Both the position numbers and the translations under genes were made by a program. Positions 1 to 12,270 of a stretch of DNA of 64,000 bases are shown here, in pieces. This DNA comes from Anaeramoeba flamelloides (Eukaryota; Metamonada; Anaeramoebidae), in NCBI GenBank assembly GCA_027625915.1, contig JANTQA010000023.1, positions 16,864,001-16,928,000 of the forward strand, given 5' to 3'. How positions within the stretch are numbered: position 1 is the first letter of the stretch; the number at the start of each line of letters is the position of its first letter. The notes beneath the pieces were generated by a model. The model was not told the origin of the DNA. It saw nothing but the letters and a program-made list of their open reading frames with translations, and made no database searches.

Positions 1-3000
1 ATGGTATCCTTACTTTCTTCGATGTAAGAATATTTCCAATCGTCCAAAACAAAATAGAGTTGTGCTCCTGCAGACAAGTATTCGTTTTGTAAATCGAAAA
101 AGGGGATCAAATAGGAATCCTTAGGCAAAGATGTCTGTTGTGTTAGCCCTAAGACTGTATTCCTACTGGTGCTGACACAACATAAAACGAAAATCGCAAT
201 AAAGGCAAGAATGACAAAAATCCTTACAGGCAATTTCATTAAAAATGGTGCATAATATTTTCCAAAAAACTTTTCCATCCATGATCCATATTTTGTTTGG
301 TTGTGATTTGCATTATATTTTTTGTTATTTTTCGAATATTTAACATTGGATTTTTTCAATAAACTAGTTTCTTCTTCTTCAACGTCATTGGTTTTCTTTT
401 CTTCCTTTTTTTCATTTTCCTTTTTGCTTGAATTGTCTCTATCATCATCGATACTAGAAGATGAAATAGATGAAAAGCTATCAGTATCAGAATCCTCAAG
501 TATTGAATCGCCTTTCTTCTTCTTTTGAGCTGACTTTGATTTAATAAATGGGAAACAATCATATCTATTAGCGGCTACCCTTTTGGCATCAAGAGCAGTA
601 AGAGAGATAAATAAGGTAACTTGTAGAATCCAATCAACTAAAACAGCCACTGCTGCCATGATACAAAACGAGGTGATTGCTGGGACTGCTGCAACAAGAC
701 CCAAGATGAAGGCTAAAAATTCAGATAAAGAGGCTAAGGTAATGGATGCTCCAACATGGCCCAAGGCAGTTCCTAACCTTTCGTCAATTGGTAAATTTTC
801 ATCAGTTCTTTCAAATGCATTAGTAATTAAAAATAAATTATCAACACCAATGGCTAAGATTAAAAATGGAATTACCTCACTAATGACCATACTAATTTTG
901 ACATCAGCATAACAACATAAGCCAAAGGCAATCACTAAAGACATAAGTACCAGAATAACACCAGAAAATCCGAGCAATATTTTACCTATTAAAAATTTGT
1001 CAATTATAAGAAGAAGAAGACGAATGATGATAAGAAACAAGTTTGTTGATAAGAATCAGCATGTGGATGAAAAAAAGCATGTGGATGAGAATAAGAATGT
1101 GAAGAAGAGTAAGAATAAGAATGATGATCAAAATAAGAATAATAATTTGTCTAAATTCGATTGTTTTGCATTATTAAAGAAAAAGATCTATTCAGGAAAA
1201 ATGCAATTTATTTTTTTTTCTCTATCTTTTTTTAACGATGAATAAATAATAGTTTTCAAAAAGTGATAAAATATTATAATTCCATCATATAATTAAAAAA
1301 AGATTAATAAATAAATTATAAAGTATATTCCAACAGACTTTTAATTATTTATCATTTGTTTAATATATCAGATAATTAAAGAACTTTTTAATATTATGAA
1401 ATGATTTTTATCTTTAATTTAAAAACAAAAAGATTTAATATTTTGTTTTTTGATTTTTTTTTTTTTTGAAAAGTTTCAATTAAAAAAAAAAGTCAGCACT
1501 TTTTTAAAATAGGAGAATAAAAATATTTATTCTTTTTGAAAGGTATTCAAAGTAAAATCTAAAAGAAAGATTACTTACCGCGAACTAAATGTATTCCACC
1601 AAGAGCGATTGCAACATAAACAAACATACATACATAACTGATTGCGATTGTAGGTATATCAGTTTTACTTTCTCTTCCAATTTCATCTTCAATTGAACGT
1701 TGAGCCCATCTATGAATTTTAATATATTTTGCTTTTTTGTTATGTTTAATGGCAGTGTTCAACCATTCGTCTTCCCATTTTTTGGCAATTGTTTGGTTTT
1801 GTTTATAATCCTGAAGCATATATGTTATAAAGATTGCTTTAGCATATTCAATTTTATTACCACCGTCATTCATTTTATAACCCCCAAACACGGTATATTC
1901 AAAGACTGGTGTACCAATTGAAGATAAGGTGAAAGCTGCCACATCTTCATGTAATTGTTCATTCGTTCGTGAATTCATTTTGTCACGGTTTAATTGCCAA
2001 AATTCAAGTGGACTCGTAACTTGACACCAATTTCCTCTGATTGGCCGAAAGCACATATCACCAAGATGATAATCTTTTTCTAGAATATTCAATTTATTAT
2101 TTTTATTAATTTTTAAAAATTTAAGATTAATATATATATATAAATATTGTTTAATTATTTTTTATTCAAATTTTTCTTGTTTATAGTAAAATGAAATCTA
2201 TTTAAAAATGAATACAAAATATAAATTAAATTTCTATTCATTTCAAACAAGTTTAAAGTTATTAAATTAAAATTTAATTCTTGTTTTTTTTTTATTATAT
2301 TTTTTGATATTTTTTCTCTCTTTATATAAATTATCTTTTAAAAATTTTGACTCACTTTCTAATGATAATGAAAGTTGTTTTGAGGGTTTATCCCATATTT
2401 TTATTACAAAAATATATTCAAATTACTGGATCAAATTCATTTTATCTAATTTTGTAAATTTTTGTTTTTCTTTATTGTTTTCATTTTGTTTTCATTTTGT
2501 TTTTTGAAAAATTTTCTTTTTTTTTTGCAAGATTCTGTGGAAAAAAGATCTTGGAAAAGAAAAATTATCAATTAGAAAATTGAGACTATGTAATGCCTTT
2601 TAAAATGAATTTAATTATTAATAAAAAAATTTTCTTGTTGACCTTTTATTCAATGATAGTTCAGAAATAAAAAATCTGTATTGCTCATTTCAAAAATTGT
2701 GACTCACTTTTTTTTAGTTTTTGGTTTTATTTTTTTTTTTAATTTTTAAAATATCAGGTTTTTATATATTTAGAATGATTTAAAAGTGAATTATTAATAA
2801 GATTTAATAATTAGTTGTATTGAATACTAAAGGAGAATTTTTTTTTTCAATTTTTTATTTCAGGTGAGTCACAATTTTTGAAATGGTGTTTATATTGAAT
2901 AAAAGGAAAAGTTAATATCGTAAAAATCACTCAACTATTTAGTTTTCAATTGTTCTATTAATAAAATCGAAATTATAAGTTTCATAATAAATATTTATCT

Positions 3001-6000
3001 ATATGAAATTTTTTTTTTCGTATTTGGTCAAATTTTGCAGTAGTTGTGAAACCGAAGAATCGTTTAGTGTTGATGGCAAACGATATTTAGAAACATTTAT
3101 TTTTTTTGATATTGAAGATAAATCTTGAGTGATACTAATCCCTTTAAAATATTATTTAGTATAAAACAAGGAAACATCTCTCTTTACCGATTTTTTTTTT
3201 ATGTTCATTTATAGTTTTTTATCAATTTTAGTTTTGCAAAAAGAAAAATTGAAATCGCAATAATTTCATTTTTTTTTAATAAATCTATTTTCGATCATAA
3301 TTTTTTAAATATAACAAGTTTGTAAATTTATTGTTCATTTTACTCTTTATACAACTTTTTTTTTTTTTCTAATTCCCTTATTGAAATAAAAAATAAAATA
3401 AAAATTAAATTTCAATATTGAAAGCTAATGGTGAAAATAAACAGATTATTTATGTGTTTTTTTTTTGTTTCAACAGTCCAATCATTTTTACAATAAAATT
3501 AAATTAAAAAATTGAAAAATAAAAAAGTTGGAAAGAGATTTACTATCGATCGTAACAGTTAAATTATTCATTTCTAATTCAAGATCTAAAACTTCGTTTA
3601 ATGCATTAATATTGATTAGATCACCGCCTTTTTCCTTTGAAGTGATAATGATTTGCTCTAGTCTATAATCTGGCCCAAAATATCCCCAAAATTTGTTTTG
3701 TTGAGTTTTTGACGTACTATCAGGAATAACCCATAAATCTTCAGCACTTTTAATTAATTCTAATTTAGAAATTCCTATAATTGATTATAAATGAAAATTT
3801 AGTAGTTATTATATTTAAGAATATAAATATTTTTAAAGAATGAAAGAAAAAAATTTAAATTAACAAAGAGATTGTTTGCATAGATTGAAAAGATGATATA
3901 ATTTTTATTTGTTTGAAAATATTTTTTTTTTTTTTAAAAAATAAGGATAAATATATCAAGAATTCTAATAATTTTTTAAGATCAATTACTCAAACCAGAT
4001 TTTTAAAAGCTTTTTATAATTTTTTAAAAACTTTCATTATATTTTATTTATAATGCGAAGGGAAAGATCAAAAATCCTCCTACAACCGGTAAGTTTTTGC
4101 GAGTGCCTAAGTTTTCTATACTCTGAATTTTTGATTAGAACATCTATTAATTTTCTAATAAAAACTTATAGTTTAAAAATCCTAATGATAAATTCAAATG
4201 AATTCTGGAAAACAACATTTTTTGCACAATTCTTTTGGATTCTGGAAAAGTGCCATTAGGGCTTCTTGAGTTTTTTGTTTATTCTGAGAATCTATTGCTT
4301 TTTGGAATAAAACAGAAAACTCGAAAAAACTACCGTTAGATTTTTGAGAATTTTTTGTTTGTTTTAGAAAATCTATTGATTTTCGAAATAAATACAAGAA
4401 TTAAAAAAAATTATCGTTATCTTTTCCAGAATTCAAAAGAAAAAAGTAAAAAACCTTTGATTTTATTCTATTCTTTTGATTTATTGAAAACCCAAGACAT
4501 TAAATATTTATCATTACAAATTATTTTTTCTATATTTCAGTTTTTTTAGATGAATAGAGTGTTTTTAAAAAATTGGTTATTATCTATTCAAGTAAATATC
4601 CCCAAGTTGAATTAAACTAAAATTCATCACTACGTTTATTAAAAATTTTTTACAACAAAAAAACACTTTTTTTCTCTACCAGAGACTTTTAAAAATTTAG
4701 TACTACTAACAGCAATAAATACAATAGTCTTAAGAATTAGTAGTTCTGTAACGTTAGTTTTATTGTAAAGAAAAACTTTATTAATTAGGATTGTATGTTA
4801 ATTAAAATATAGTCGGGAAAAAAAATACCGTACACGAAAATGAGCCCTGACAAGATTTTTAATTGCGAGTATTAGGAAAATTGATGTGTAATTTCTTTTA
4901 TTTTAAATCAAATCCTTTTTAGAAATAACCAAACTTTTTATGAGCCTATTAATAAACCTACCTAAAGTTCATTAAAGTAAGGTGTCTATAGAATACTCAT
5001 GTAATTGTTTGATAGCAGAAGTAGATCTACTTTTTTTGAAAAAACAATCAAGTTTTATAGAGGTTAATAAGAGTTTGTAAAATGATAATTTTTATTCTTG
5101 CTTTTTTGATTGATTGAATAGTGTTTTGGACAAGTGTGATTTAATTAATACCTCATTCTAATAAGTGTTGGAGTTATAATTTTCAGAGTTTGATTCTTAA
5201 AAATAGGATTTGATTTTAAATAAAAGAAATTACACAAAAATTTTACTAATATTCACAATTAAAAATCATATCCTGGTATTTTATTCACCACTTTAATAGT
5301 TTTGACCAACTCAAAATTTTCAATTTTTATTTAGCGAACATCTGCTTTGTTTTCCAATTTTTCTTTTACTTGTTTAAATAGAGAAATCTAAAGAAATTGA
5401 TTGTAATTTGTGGTTTTTCTCTTATCTTGAAGTAAGTCCTTTTTTATTGTTTGAACTGATATATTTTGAGTTGACTGGTTAGATCAATTACAAATCAAAA
5501 TAATATTTCAGAATTAGAAAAAAAGATCATGAGATGAAGTTTGATCCCGTTTAAATTTCAAATCCCATTAAATCAAAATTATTAATTAACTACACTAAAA
5601 AGAAAAAACTGAAACAATACAGCAGTTTAAAAGTGGTGTGTACTAAAAGTTTACAAAAGGTTACTCAGATTGCTTAAAAGAGAGAATTAGACAGTTTGAA
5701 GTTCCATTTATAAAACCTTTGGTCTGTACTTTTTGAAAACAGACGAAAAGATAATTTTGGAATTTGTAAAATCAAAGATTGGGATAAATTAAAAGATACA
5801 GCTTTTGCAAAAAAGTATGACAAAATAGTTTTTAATAGTGACCTAAAAATAGGGCTATTAAAGCATAATGCCAGTTTTAAAGATTATTTTTGGAAACTTT
5901 TGTGTCACACTTTTTTCTGTTGAAAATATCCAAGTAATTTCATCAACATAAGATTTAAGAAATGAAAAAAAAGAAGAAAAGTATTTTTAAATTTTAATAT

Positions 6001-6973
6001 GCGCATTTCGAAATCGGTAATAATTTCTTCAACAGAAGTAACAGAATAATTACTTTTTTTTTAATTTCAATTTTTGCATTTGAAAATGTCCACTTGTCTG
6101 ACTTTTGGTAGTAAAAAAAAAAAAAAAAATGTGAACCAAAAAAATTTTTAAAAATAACTGTAAAAAAGTCCACAAACCTCATTAAACCGATTTCCTATTC
6201 CTCTATTAAAAAAATTTTTTGTAACAACTTTTTTAAAAATTTTTTGTCATAGCTTGTTTAAAAATCACTTTCTCACAAAAAAGGTTCAATTGAAAAAGGA
6301 AAAGATTTTTTTTTTTATTTTCAATTTGAGATTTTTTTGGAATTCCTTTTAAAAAAGTCAGTGAAGATAGGTTTTAAAAAGCAAACTGCGACAAAATATT
6401 TGAAAAGTATAAAGAGAACAACAGGCAAGAGTTGTTTTCAAAAAGGTTTCACATAATGCTGAAAAGAGTGTGTCAAACGGTTTGTTAAACATTTTTTGAA
6501 AACCAATGCAGATGATCTATACAAACTTTTTTGTTTTCACTATTTTTGGTTGAACGATTAATTTTAATTTAATCAGCACCCTAAGTCATGTTTCTGACAA
6601 GAAATATCAGAAAGTTATTGTGTTTTTTAGTTGTCAGTCTTTAAATAAATAGAGAAATTCAATTTGGTTACCCAGTTAAAGATCTTTAACTACTTTTTCA
6701 TTTTTTTAGAAAAGCATTGGTTTGGAGAAGGAAGGAAAAAACTCACTGAGTGATGGCTACAGTATTATTGAAAAATGGGTAGAGAGAAGAAAAGATATTA
6801 AAAATGATTTCGACAAGTTGTCGAAAAAAATAGTTACCTGGTGCAAAGATCGCAACAAGAAGAAGTGAACAGATAATTACAATATAAGGATGGTTTGCAC
6901 ACCACTTCCCTTGCTTTGAAAACCATGCTGTTTCGTAGTGTTTTAATTTGTTAGCAATTTTCTCAAACATCAC
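1..6973 (-). CDS. NPC1: NPC1-type sterol transporter, 3' part missing (off left edge)
   Basis: Polytopic membrane protein of the NPC1/Patched (RND) family, known to export sterol from the late endosome or lysosome. Exons on the minus strand: 6973-6838, 3774-3544, 2079-1579 and 985 to the edge. Introns are 3063, 1464 and 593 bp, all GT-AG, and codon phase is kept at every junction. Exon 6973-6838 gives a membrane segment (HPYIVIICSLLLVAIFAPG). Exon 3774-3544 gives the lumenal block with DLWVIPDS and FWGYFGPDYRLEQIII. Exon 2079-1579 gives the second lumenal block and the family motif RSIEDEIGRES. Exon 985-1 holds the sterol-sensing domain (EVIPFLILAIGVDN), then an acidic Ser/Lys-rich insert, then the next membrane segment and PKDSYLIPFFDLQ. 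Order and sequence follow animal NPC1 closely. The N-terminal cholesterol-binding domain was not found: ATGATG near 6973 may be a true start (a form without that domain) or an internal exon. The family is certain; the 5' end is not. Confidence 0.93.
986..1578 (-). other. NPC1-like intron, 593 bp
   Basis: Donor CGCG/GTAAGT and acceptor TTAATAG flank it. Joining the exons gives HLVRG-KILLGFSG, which matches NPC1 across the junction. Positions 1000-1200 are purine-rich on the plus strand and open there by composition only. I see no other gene in it. Confidence 0.85.
2080..3543 (-). other. NPC1-like intron, 1464 bp
   Basis: Donor GTAAAT and acceptor TTCTAG. The exons join as TVTID-K-KDYHLGDMC in correct phase. 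It contains an inverted-repeat element at 2640-2915 and otherwise A/T tracts. Confidence 0.8.
2640..2915. mobile_element. Inverted-repeat (MITE-like) element in NPC1 intron
   Basis: Left arm CATTTCAAAAATTGTGACTC near 2686 reappears inverted near 2865-2886 (GAGTCACAATTTTTGAAATG). An outer block (CCTTTTATTCAAT) is also inverted near 2643 and 2896. No coding capacity. A third, lone half-site (TTTTGACTCAC) lies at about 2346. The family is unknown. Confidence 0.6.
3775..6837 (-). other. NPC1-like intron, 3063 bp
   Basis: Donor CAG/GTAACT and acceptor TTATAG. The exons join as IFAPG-ISKLELIKSAEDLW, matching the family. It holds a degenerate tandem repeat at 4190-4470 and otherwise AT-rich sequence without a recognisable gene. 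It is unusually long beside the 130-180 bp introns of TCTP and Spc25. Confidence 0.8.
4190..4470. repeat. Degenerate tandem repeat, period about 100 bp
   Basis: Two clear units and a weaker third. Each has TGGAAAA or CGAAAAA, then a CCATTAG/CCGTTAG block, a TTTTTTGTTT stretch and AGAATCTATTG or AAATCTATTG. On the minus strand the units read as a repeated short peptide (SIDFLKQTKNSQ / AIDSQNKQKTQ). No function is known, and it is probably intronic debris. Confidence 0.45.
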
Positions 6974-8470
6974 AAGTCACAAAGATGAAAGTTTTACAAA
7001 AAGTAAAATAAAGAAAAATGTTTTTTTTTGTAAAACATAACTTTTGTAAAATATTTTCTTTTTTTGCTTGTAATGATGATTTTTTTTTTTCATATGGGAC
7101 TTGTTTATGCATGTAAATTTTTTTTTGAACTGTTTGGTTTGTATAGTAATTTCGGCTGGTATTTGATTGATAAAAAAATGTAACTTTATTTTATGGTTTG
7201 GAGCTTTTTCAAAAATTGAAAAAACCGGTCAACGTTCGATTTTAAGATTGGGTAACGTTTTGGTTTGCAAGTAAAAGAAAAAGAATTTTTCAATTTTTTC
7301 CTTTCTTTTGTAAAAATTATGATTTACGAAAAAGGATTAGTATTCATCCTTTTAAAATTTGTTTGTAGTTTAAAAAATTGTTTGGTAAAGCTTAAATTTT
7401 GTTTAGAGAACAAGTACAAAAAGTGAGTTTGTTGGAAAAAGAGAATTTTTCCATTTTATTGAGAAATTTTAAAACGATGATTTTCGTTTTTTCAGATCCT
7501 TTCTTTTCTGAGACCTTATTGTAAAACAAATTAAGTGAGAAAAATGGACAGAATTAGGTTTCTTCTTCAGATTAATTGTATTTTATCATCGAAATAAAGT
7601 AATGATTTGTTAACTGATTTCTAAAAATGTAAAAGAAGAAGTTTATTTTATGCTCTGTGAGTATTACTTTTGTTACCAACCACATAACTATTTGGAATCT
7701 GAAAGGATTATCAAGACAATAAATCTTTTTCTAATAAACTTTTCTTTTTGAGAATCATTTAGTAATTTGTTAAATAATGTTGGCAGGTTAGCTAAATTCA
7801 ATATTTCCTTGAAAAAGGTTCCAAAATCAGAATAAACTAATACTCAACTGTTCACCCCTTATTTCCAAGTAGTCTAGAAGTTAGTACAAGGGTAGTGATA
7901 TATTTGAAAATAGAGTGGAAAGTTGGATATATAATATGTAAGAAATACTTTTTTATATATTTATTTGTTTTATTCGAAAATATCAAAAAGTTTTGAGATC
8001 TTGTATGTTTTAATAAAAAAAATGAAATGTAAATTGTTAAATTGTCTTGTTAGAGGATTTCAGTAAGGTTTTTTGAAATTTTTGATAAAAAATCGAAAAA
8101 AAGCTAAATTTGAAATTTTTTATCTTTTACTCTAACCATAGAATCCTTTAAACTCTTTTTTTTTTTCTGTTTAATATACTGTAATTATGCTTTCCTAGAA
8201 CATAACATAAATATAGAGATTAAAAGTAAGGAAATTTCGGCACAGTGGAGTAACTAACCTATGTTTTTTTAGTTTAGCCCATTACTAAAATTTGTCACAT
8301 GCAAAAAAATAGATTAACTGTAGAAATAAAAGAAACCTATCATTGTGGCGATAACGATATATAAAAATGAAACATGGTTCTTTATACAAATATTAAAAAA
8401 GAATTATGAAGATATTGATAAGATTAAAATGTATTTTTTTCACAACAAAGAGAGAGAAAGATAATTTTTT

Positions 8471-8935
8471 GAATTTTTAGGAGTAGAAAATCATTGTAAA
8501 TCTCAGAAATTTTGCAAATTTGACGAAAATTTTATAACCAAAACTTTTACTATTATTAGTGATCCATTAAAATTAATCAAAGATCTAACATCTAAAATCA
8601 ATTTAAATCTGAACCAAGAATATTTATGTGCACTTTGGTATTCAAAATACCCAAGTTGAAAAAAAAAAAAAAAAACCCGAGTTAAATTTTTTTCCTGGGT
8701 TAAAGGTTGCCAATAAGAGGTATTTACACTACAGTCGATCATGTTTTTTCAAATTCTAAAATATTCCTATCATTTGGTATTCTTTATTTAGCCACAATTT
8801 TTCATCTAAATATCCACCAAATAAGAGCCATGGAAATACATGTAACAATATATTTTGTTATTATAATCCCTTTGTAAAAAAAGGGCCAATATAGTCAACC
8901 CAATACTCCATTTAGTTTTCAAACATTGTAAAGTT
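8471..8935. mobile_element. Possible LTR-retrotransposon pol fossil fragments
   Basis: Two short stretches recall retroelement pol. Plus strand 8471-8658 reads like an RNase H core (TFTIISD..KLIKDLTSK...ALWYSKYP). Minus strand about 8935-8760 contains W-x-x-D-Y-I-G-P-F, like the start of an integrase core. They lie on opposite strands, so this is not one intact unit. It is broken, old and only a fragment, and both assignments rest on a few residues. Confidence 0.25.
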
Positions 8936-10477
8936 TTAATAAAATTATTTCAAATAACAACCCAGTTTAATACCATATCACTAATTATCCAAATAGTTAA
9001 CCTTTAATTTTTTGCAATTCAACATTAGAGTAAAATCTAAGAACACCCAGATTCTTAATTTAACATTGTTAAAATAACAGTATAAAACTTGAAAAACCAT
9101 GAGCACAAATTTAAAAGAATTTTTCTTTATTTTTTAAATGCCTCTTTATCAAATTATCAAATGAACATATAATAATGAATAGGTAGAATATACTTTTGGT
9201 TTCTGAAATTTCTACCATTAAAAAAGAAATTCGAAAATGGCATGATTTTAATAATAAAATTTTCTCCAAAAATAGTGTTATTTATTAAATAATTTTACTA
9301 ATAATAAAAAAAAAATATGAAAAATTTGAAAAAATAGTAAACAAAGAAAATTCAAAAATTAAATGTTTTCTCATAAGATAAATCAGTTTAAATTTAAAAT
9401 TAATTTAGCCTTGGGCCACATTATGATATAAATCCGATATAATATTGTTATAATTTGGTGATAAAATAATTATTTTGTTGTTTGAAACCTGAGTGTAGGA
9501 GGCCTAAACAGATAAACAGTTATTTTTTTGAAAACTATATTTTCAGAAATTTTAAGAATAAGATTTGGGCACTAATTCTATTTGTCAACATGAAAGATTT
9601 TAAATTCCCAAAAGTGGGATTTTAGAGCAAGAAAAAAAACTTTTTTAACATTTTTTGTTATTCTTTCAAACATAAAAATTCAAATTTGAAAAAAAAAAAC
9701 TTTAAAAAGGACTCCAAATTCGAAATAATTAAAATTAAAAAAAAAAAATCAATTAATCCTTTGAATAGTTTTGATATTTTCAAATAATTATTTTTTTTCA
9801 ATTTTAGAAAAAATTGTTTTATTTGATTTAAAATTGATTTCATCTTAATTATGTTTGTTTTATAGAACATTCTAAATTTGATAAAGTAAAAATTTTGTAA
9901 TAATCTTCAGATTAAAGATAACTCATTTTTTGAAGAATACAACAACAAATCCACGAGATATCAAAATCCACCAAAGTACAAACCTTTAGAATAAATAAAT
10001 TTATATTCAAATATATTACCAACCTTACCAAAAAAGGTGTGTCAAATAACAAAAAAAAATGTTAAATTGATTGTAATTATAAAATATTTGTAAACCTTCT
10101 TATTTTAGAATATTTGATGCCTTCCCCCCCCCCACGCTTTGAAACAAAAAGATTATATAAAAAATATATCAATTACTCAAATTAAAATCGAATTCAGAAT
10201 ATCAAATGAACCAAGAATTAAGTATATATAATTTTATAGTAACCAATTTAATCGAGTCAAATAAAATTTTATTTTTTTCCAGATTTTGTGTTGTTCTATT
10301 TTACAGCTAAATTTGTAATCGAACTTAAGATTTTCACAATAATAAACCCAAATTTTCAAAAAAGGAAAACACTTATCGATCTCTCGTCACCATTGAATTT
10401 GATTTTTAATAAGAAAATTACTTATTGATGATTAATATTTTAAAATATTCATTTTTTTATTTTTTGTTTTTTTATTT

Positions 10478-10654
10478 ATGGGTATTGAACAGTTGGAAAA
10501 TGAAAAAACAAGAAAAGGAGAAATCAATTTTGAAATAAATTACAAGTATAAAAAGTTCAATAGCACAAGTTTTATTTCGGATGAACTAGAAATAGGAATT
10601 AAAAACACCATTATTGATTGGTGTATACAACTAAGAAAAAAAGATAATGAATAA
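10478..10654 (+). CDS. Small open frame, 58 codons, unrecognised
   Basis: ATG preceded by a T/A-rich leader. The 58-residue product begins MGIEQLENEKTRKGEINFE and ends IDWCIQLRKKDNE. Residue use (Glu, Lys, Asp, Trp, Cys, few Phe runs) is more protein-like than nearby random frames. No domain recognised. It could be an exon, a short gene or chance. Confidence 0.25.
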   Translation: MGIEQLENEKTRKGEINFEINYKYKKFNSTSFISDELEIGIKNTIIDWCIQLRKKDNE

Positions 10655-10810
10655 ATAAAGAAAAAAAAAACAATTCGAACAAAATATCCAGATGAAGAGA
10701 GACTTTATTTTAAAATGAGATTATAAAGAACAAAAGCTTTACTTCCAAAAAGTTATCAATAAAGTTTAAAGAACTTTTTCTCAAGTCACCCTGTTCAACA
10801 GTTTTTATTG

Positions 10811-10814
<4 letters not shown>

Positions 10815-10849
<35 letters not shown>
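10815..10849. repeat. (AT)n microsatellite
   Basis: About 35 bp of perfect TA dinucleotides. Similar tracts lie near 11622-11641, 17141-17168 and 22303-22336. Confidence 0.95.
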
Positions 10850-10851
<2 letters not shown>

Positions 10852-10970
10852 CTTTACAATTTACAAAACAAGATTTCTTATTTCAAATAAAAGGGCACAT
10901 CAAGTTTTAAAATATTTAATTTTAATTTTTGTTTTCTTGATTTAATGATTTTTAAATATTCAGGTGGGAG

Positions 10971-11004
<34 letters not shown>

Positions 11005-11106
11005 TAAAATTTTCTTAGATTTTTGAATGATACTAAAATTAATTTGATTCAATTATGAATAATTCTTATTTTTTTCTGTGTCCTTTTATTAAAAAAAGAT
11101 TTTGAT

Positions 11107-11304
11107 ACACAACCATTCCGCTTTTAAGGTGCAAACTTTCAACGAAATTTAAGGAACAATAAAAATCTCAAATTAAGGTACAAAATTCAGATTCTAGAAA
11201 AATAAATTATAAAAAAAAAATACAAATTTTTTATCTTAATTTGAGATTTTTTTGCTCCGTAAATTTTAGTTGAAAGTTTGTGCCTTAAAAGTGGAACTGA
11301 AGGT
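11107..11304. mobile_element. CAGTC-type palindromic MITE, copy 1
   Basis: Left arm CTTTTAAGGTGCAAACTTTC and right arm GAAAGTTTGTGCCTTAAAAG are inverted. Both arms carry AATCTCAAATTAAGG / CTTAATTTGAGATT further in. About 198 bp with no coding capacity. The left end is diverged. Confidence 0.8.
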
Positions 11305-11542
11305 AACCCAGTTTTAGAAATTTCAGTTTCAGATATCTTTATTACACAGTAGAAAAGAATTAAAATTACAATTGTCCGATTTCCCCTTTTATTATCATTT
11401 TACATTCATATACATGTTACAATTAATTCTGACTTGGTAATTTTTTTTTTAGAATCAATAGATGATTTAAAAATGGGAATTCGATTTATTTGTTGGGTGG
11501 TTTTTAAATAAAATACAGTCATTCCCCCTTGTTGATTTTTAG

Positions 11543-11748
11543 TATAGTCTGTTCCACTTTTAAGACACAAACTTTCAACAGAATTTAAGGAGTAAAAAAA
11601 TCACAAATTAAAGCACGAAATTTATATATATATATATATATTACACAATTTATTTTACTCTAATCTGCACTATGTGCCTTACTTTCAGTTTTTTATTGTG
11701 CCTTAAATTTCTTTGAAAGTCTGTGCCTTTAAAGTGGAACTGGATGTA
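11543..11748. mobile_element. CAGTC-type palindromic MITE, copy 2
   Basis: Same arms (GTTCCACTTTTAAGACACAA / GTGCCTTTAAAGTGGAACTG). An AT microsatellite has expanded near its centre. Confidence 0.8.
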
Positions 11749-12270
11749 ATTACCAAACACTAAAACATTTCATTTGATCTTAATTCTTCTTAGACGCTCA
11801 TAAGAATTAACAGAAAAGTTTTTTCAATTTCAAAAAGCTTTATTTCATATTATTGATTTGATCATGTGCTATTCAAACAATCAGAAAACAAAATTGGATT
11901 CATTTATTATTTAATGTAGGTTTTTTTTTTTTTTTAGTATTTAAACGTATCTGTCTATAAGAAAAAAGAAACGGATATAACTTTTAATTTGTAGCACAGA
12001 CTTACAAAATTCAAATGGATTTTAATAATATAAAAAATATTCTAGAAGATCAAGTATGGAAAAGTTTTTTTAGCTTTTGATAAACTTACTGGTAAAATTG
12101 TAATAATAAATTTTAAATTCCATTTCCTATTATAATTATTTGCTAGCTAACTTTTATAGAGGTAAAATATTCATTTGGATACTTATAATATGCTAACAAG
12201 CTGGAACTGATGATTAAACAAACGACAGCCTACCAATTATATTTCATTTGTCACAGAAAATATCCCAACC

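Noticed and set aside
583-912. 109-codon plus-strand open frame near the left edge
   Set aside because: It is antisense to the sterol-sensing domain of the NPC1-like exon, which matches family sequence on the minus strand.
997-1245. Lys/Asn-rich plus-strand frame (82 codons)
   Set aside because: It lies entirely inside the NPC1 intron and is explained by purine-rich composition. There is no promoter or homology.
8503-8742. 79-codon minus-strand frame with a poly-Phe run
   Set aside because: The opposite strand gives a better coding-like reading (RNase H-like), and the Phe run is a poly-A tract.
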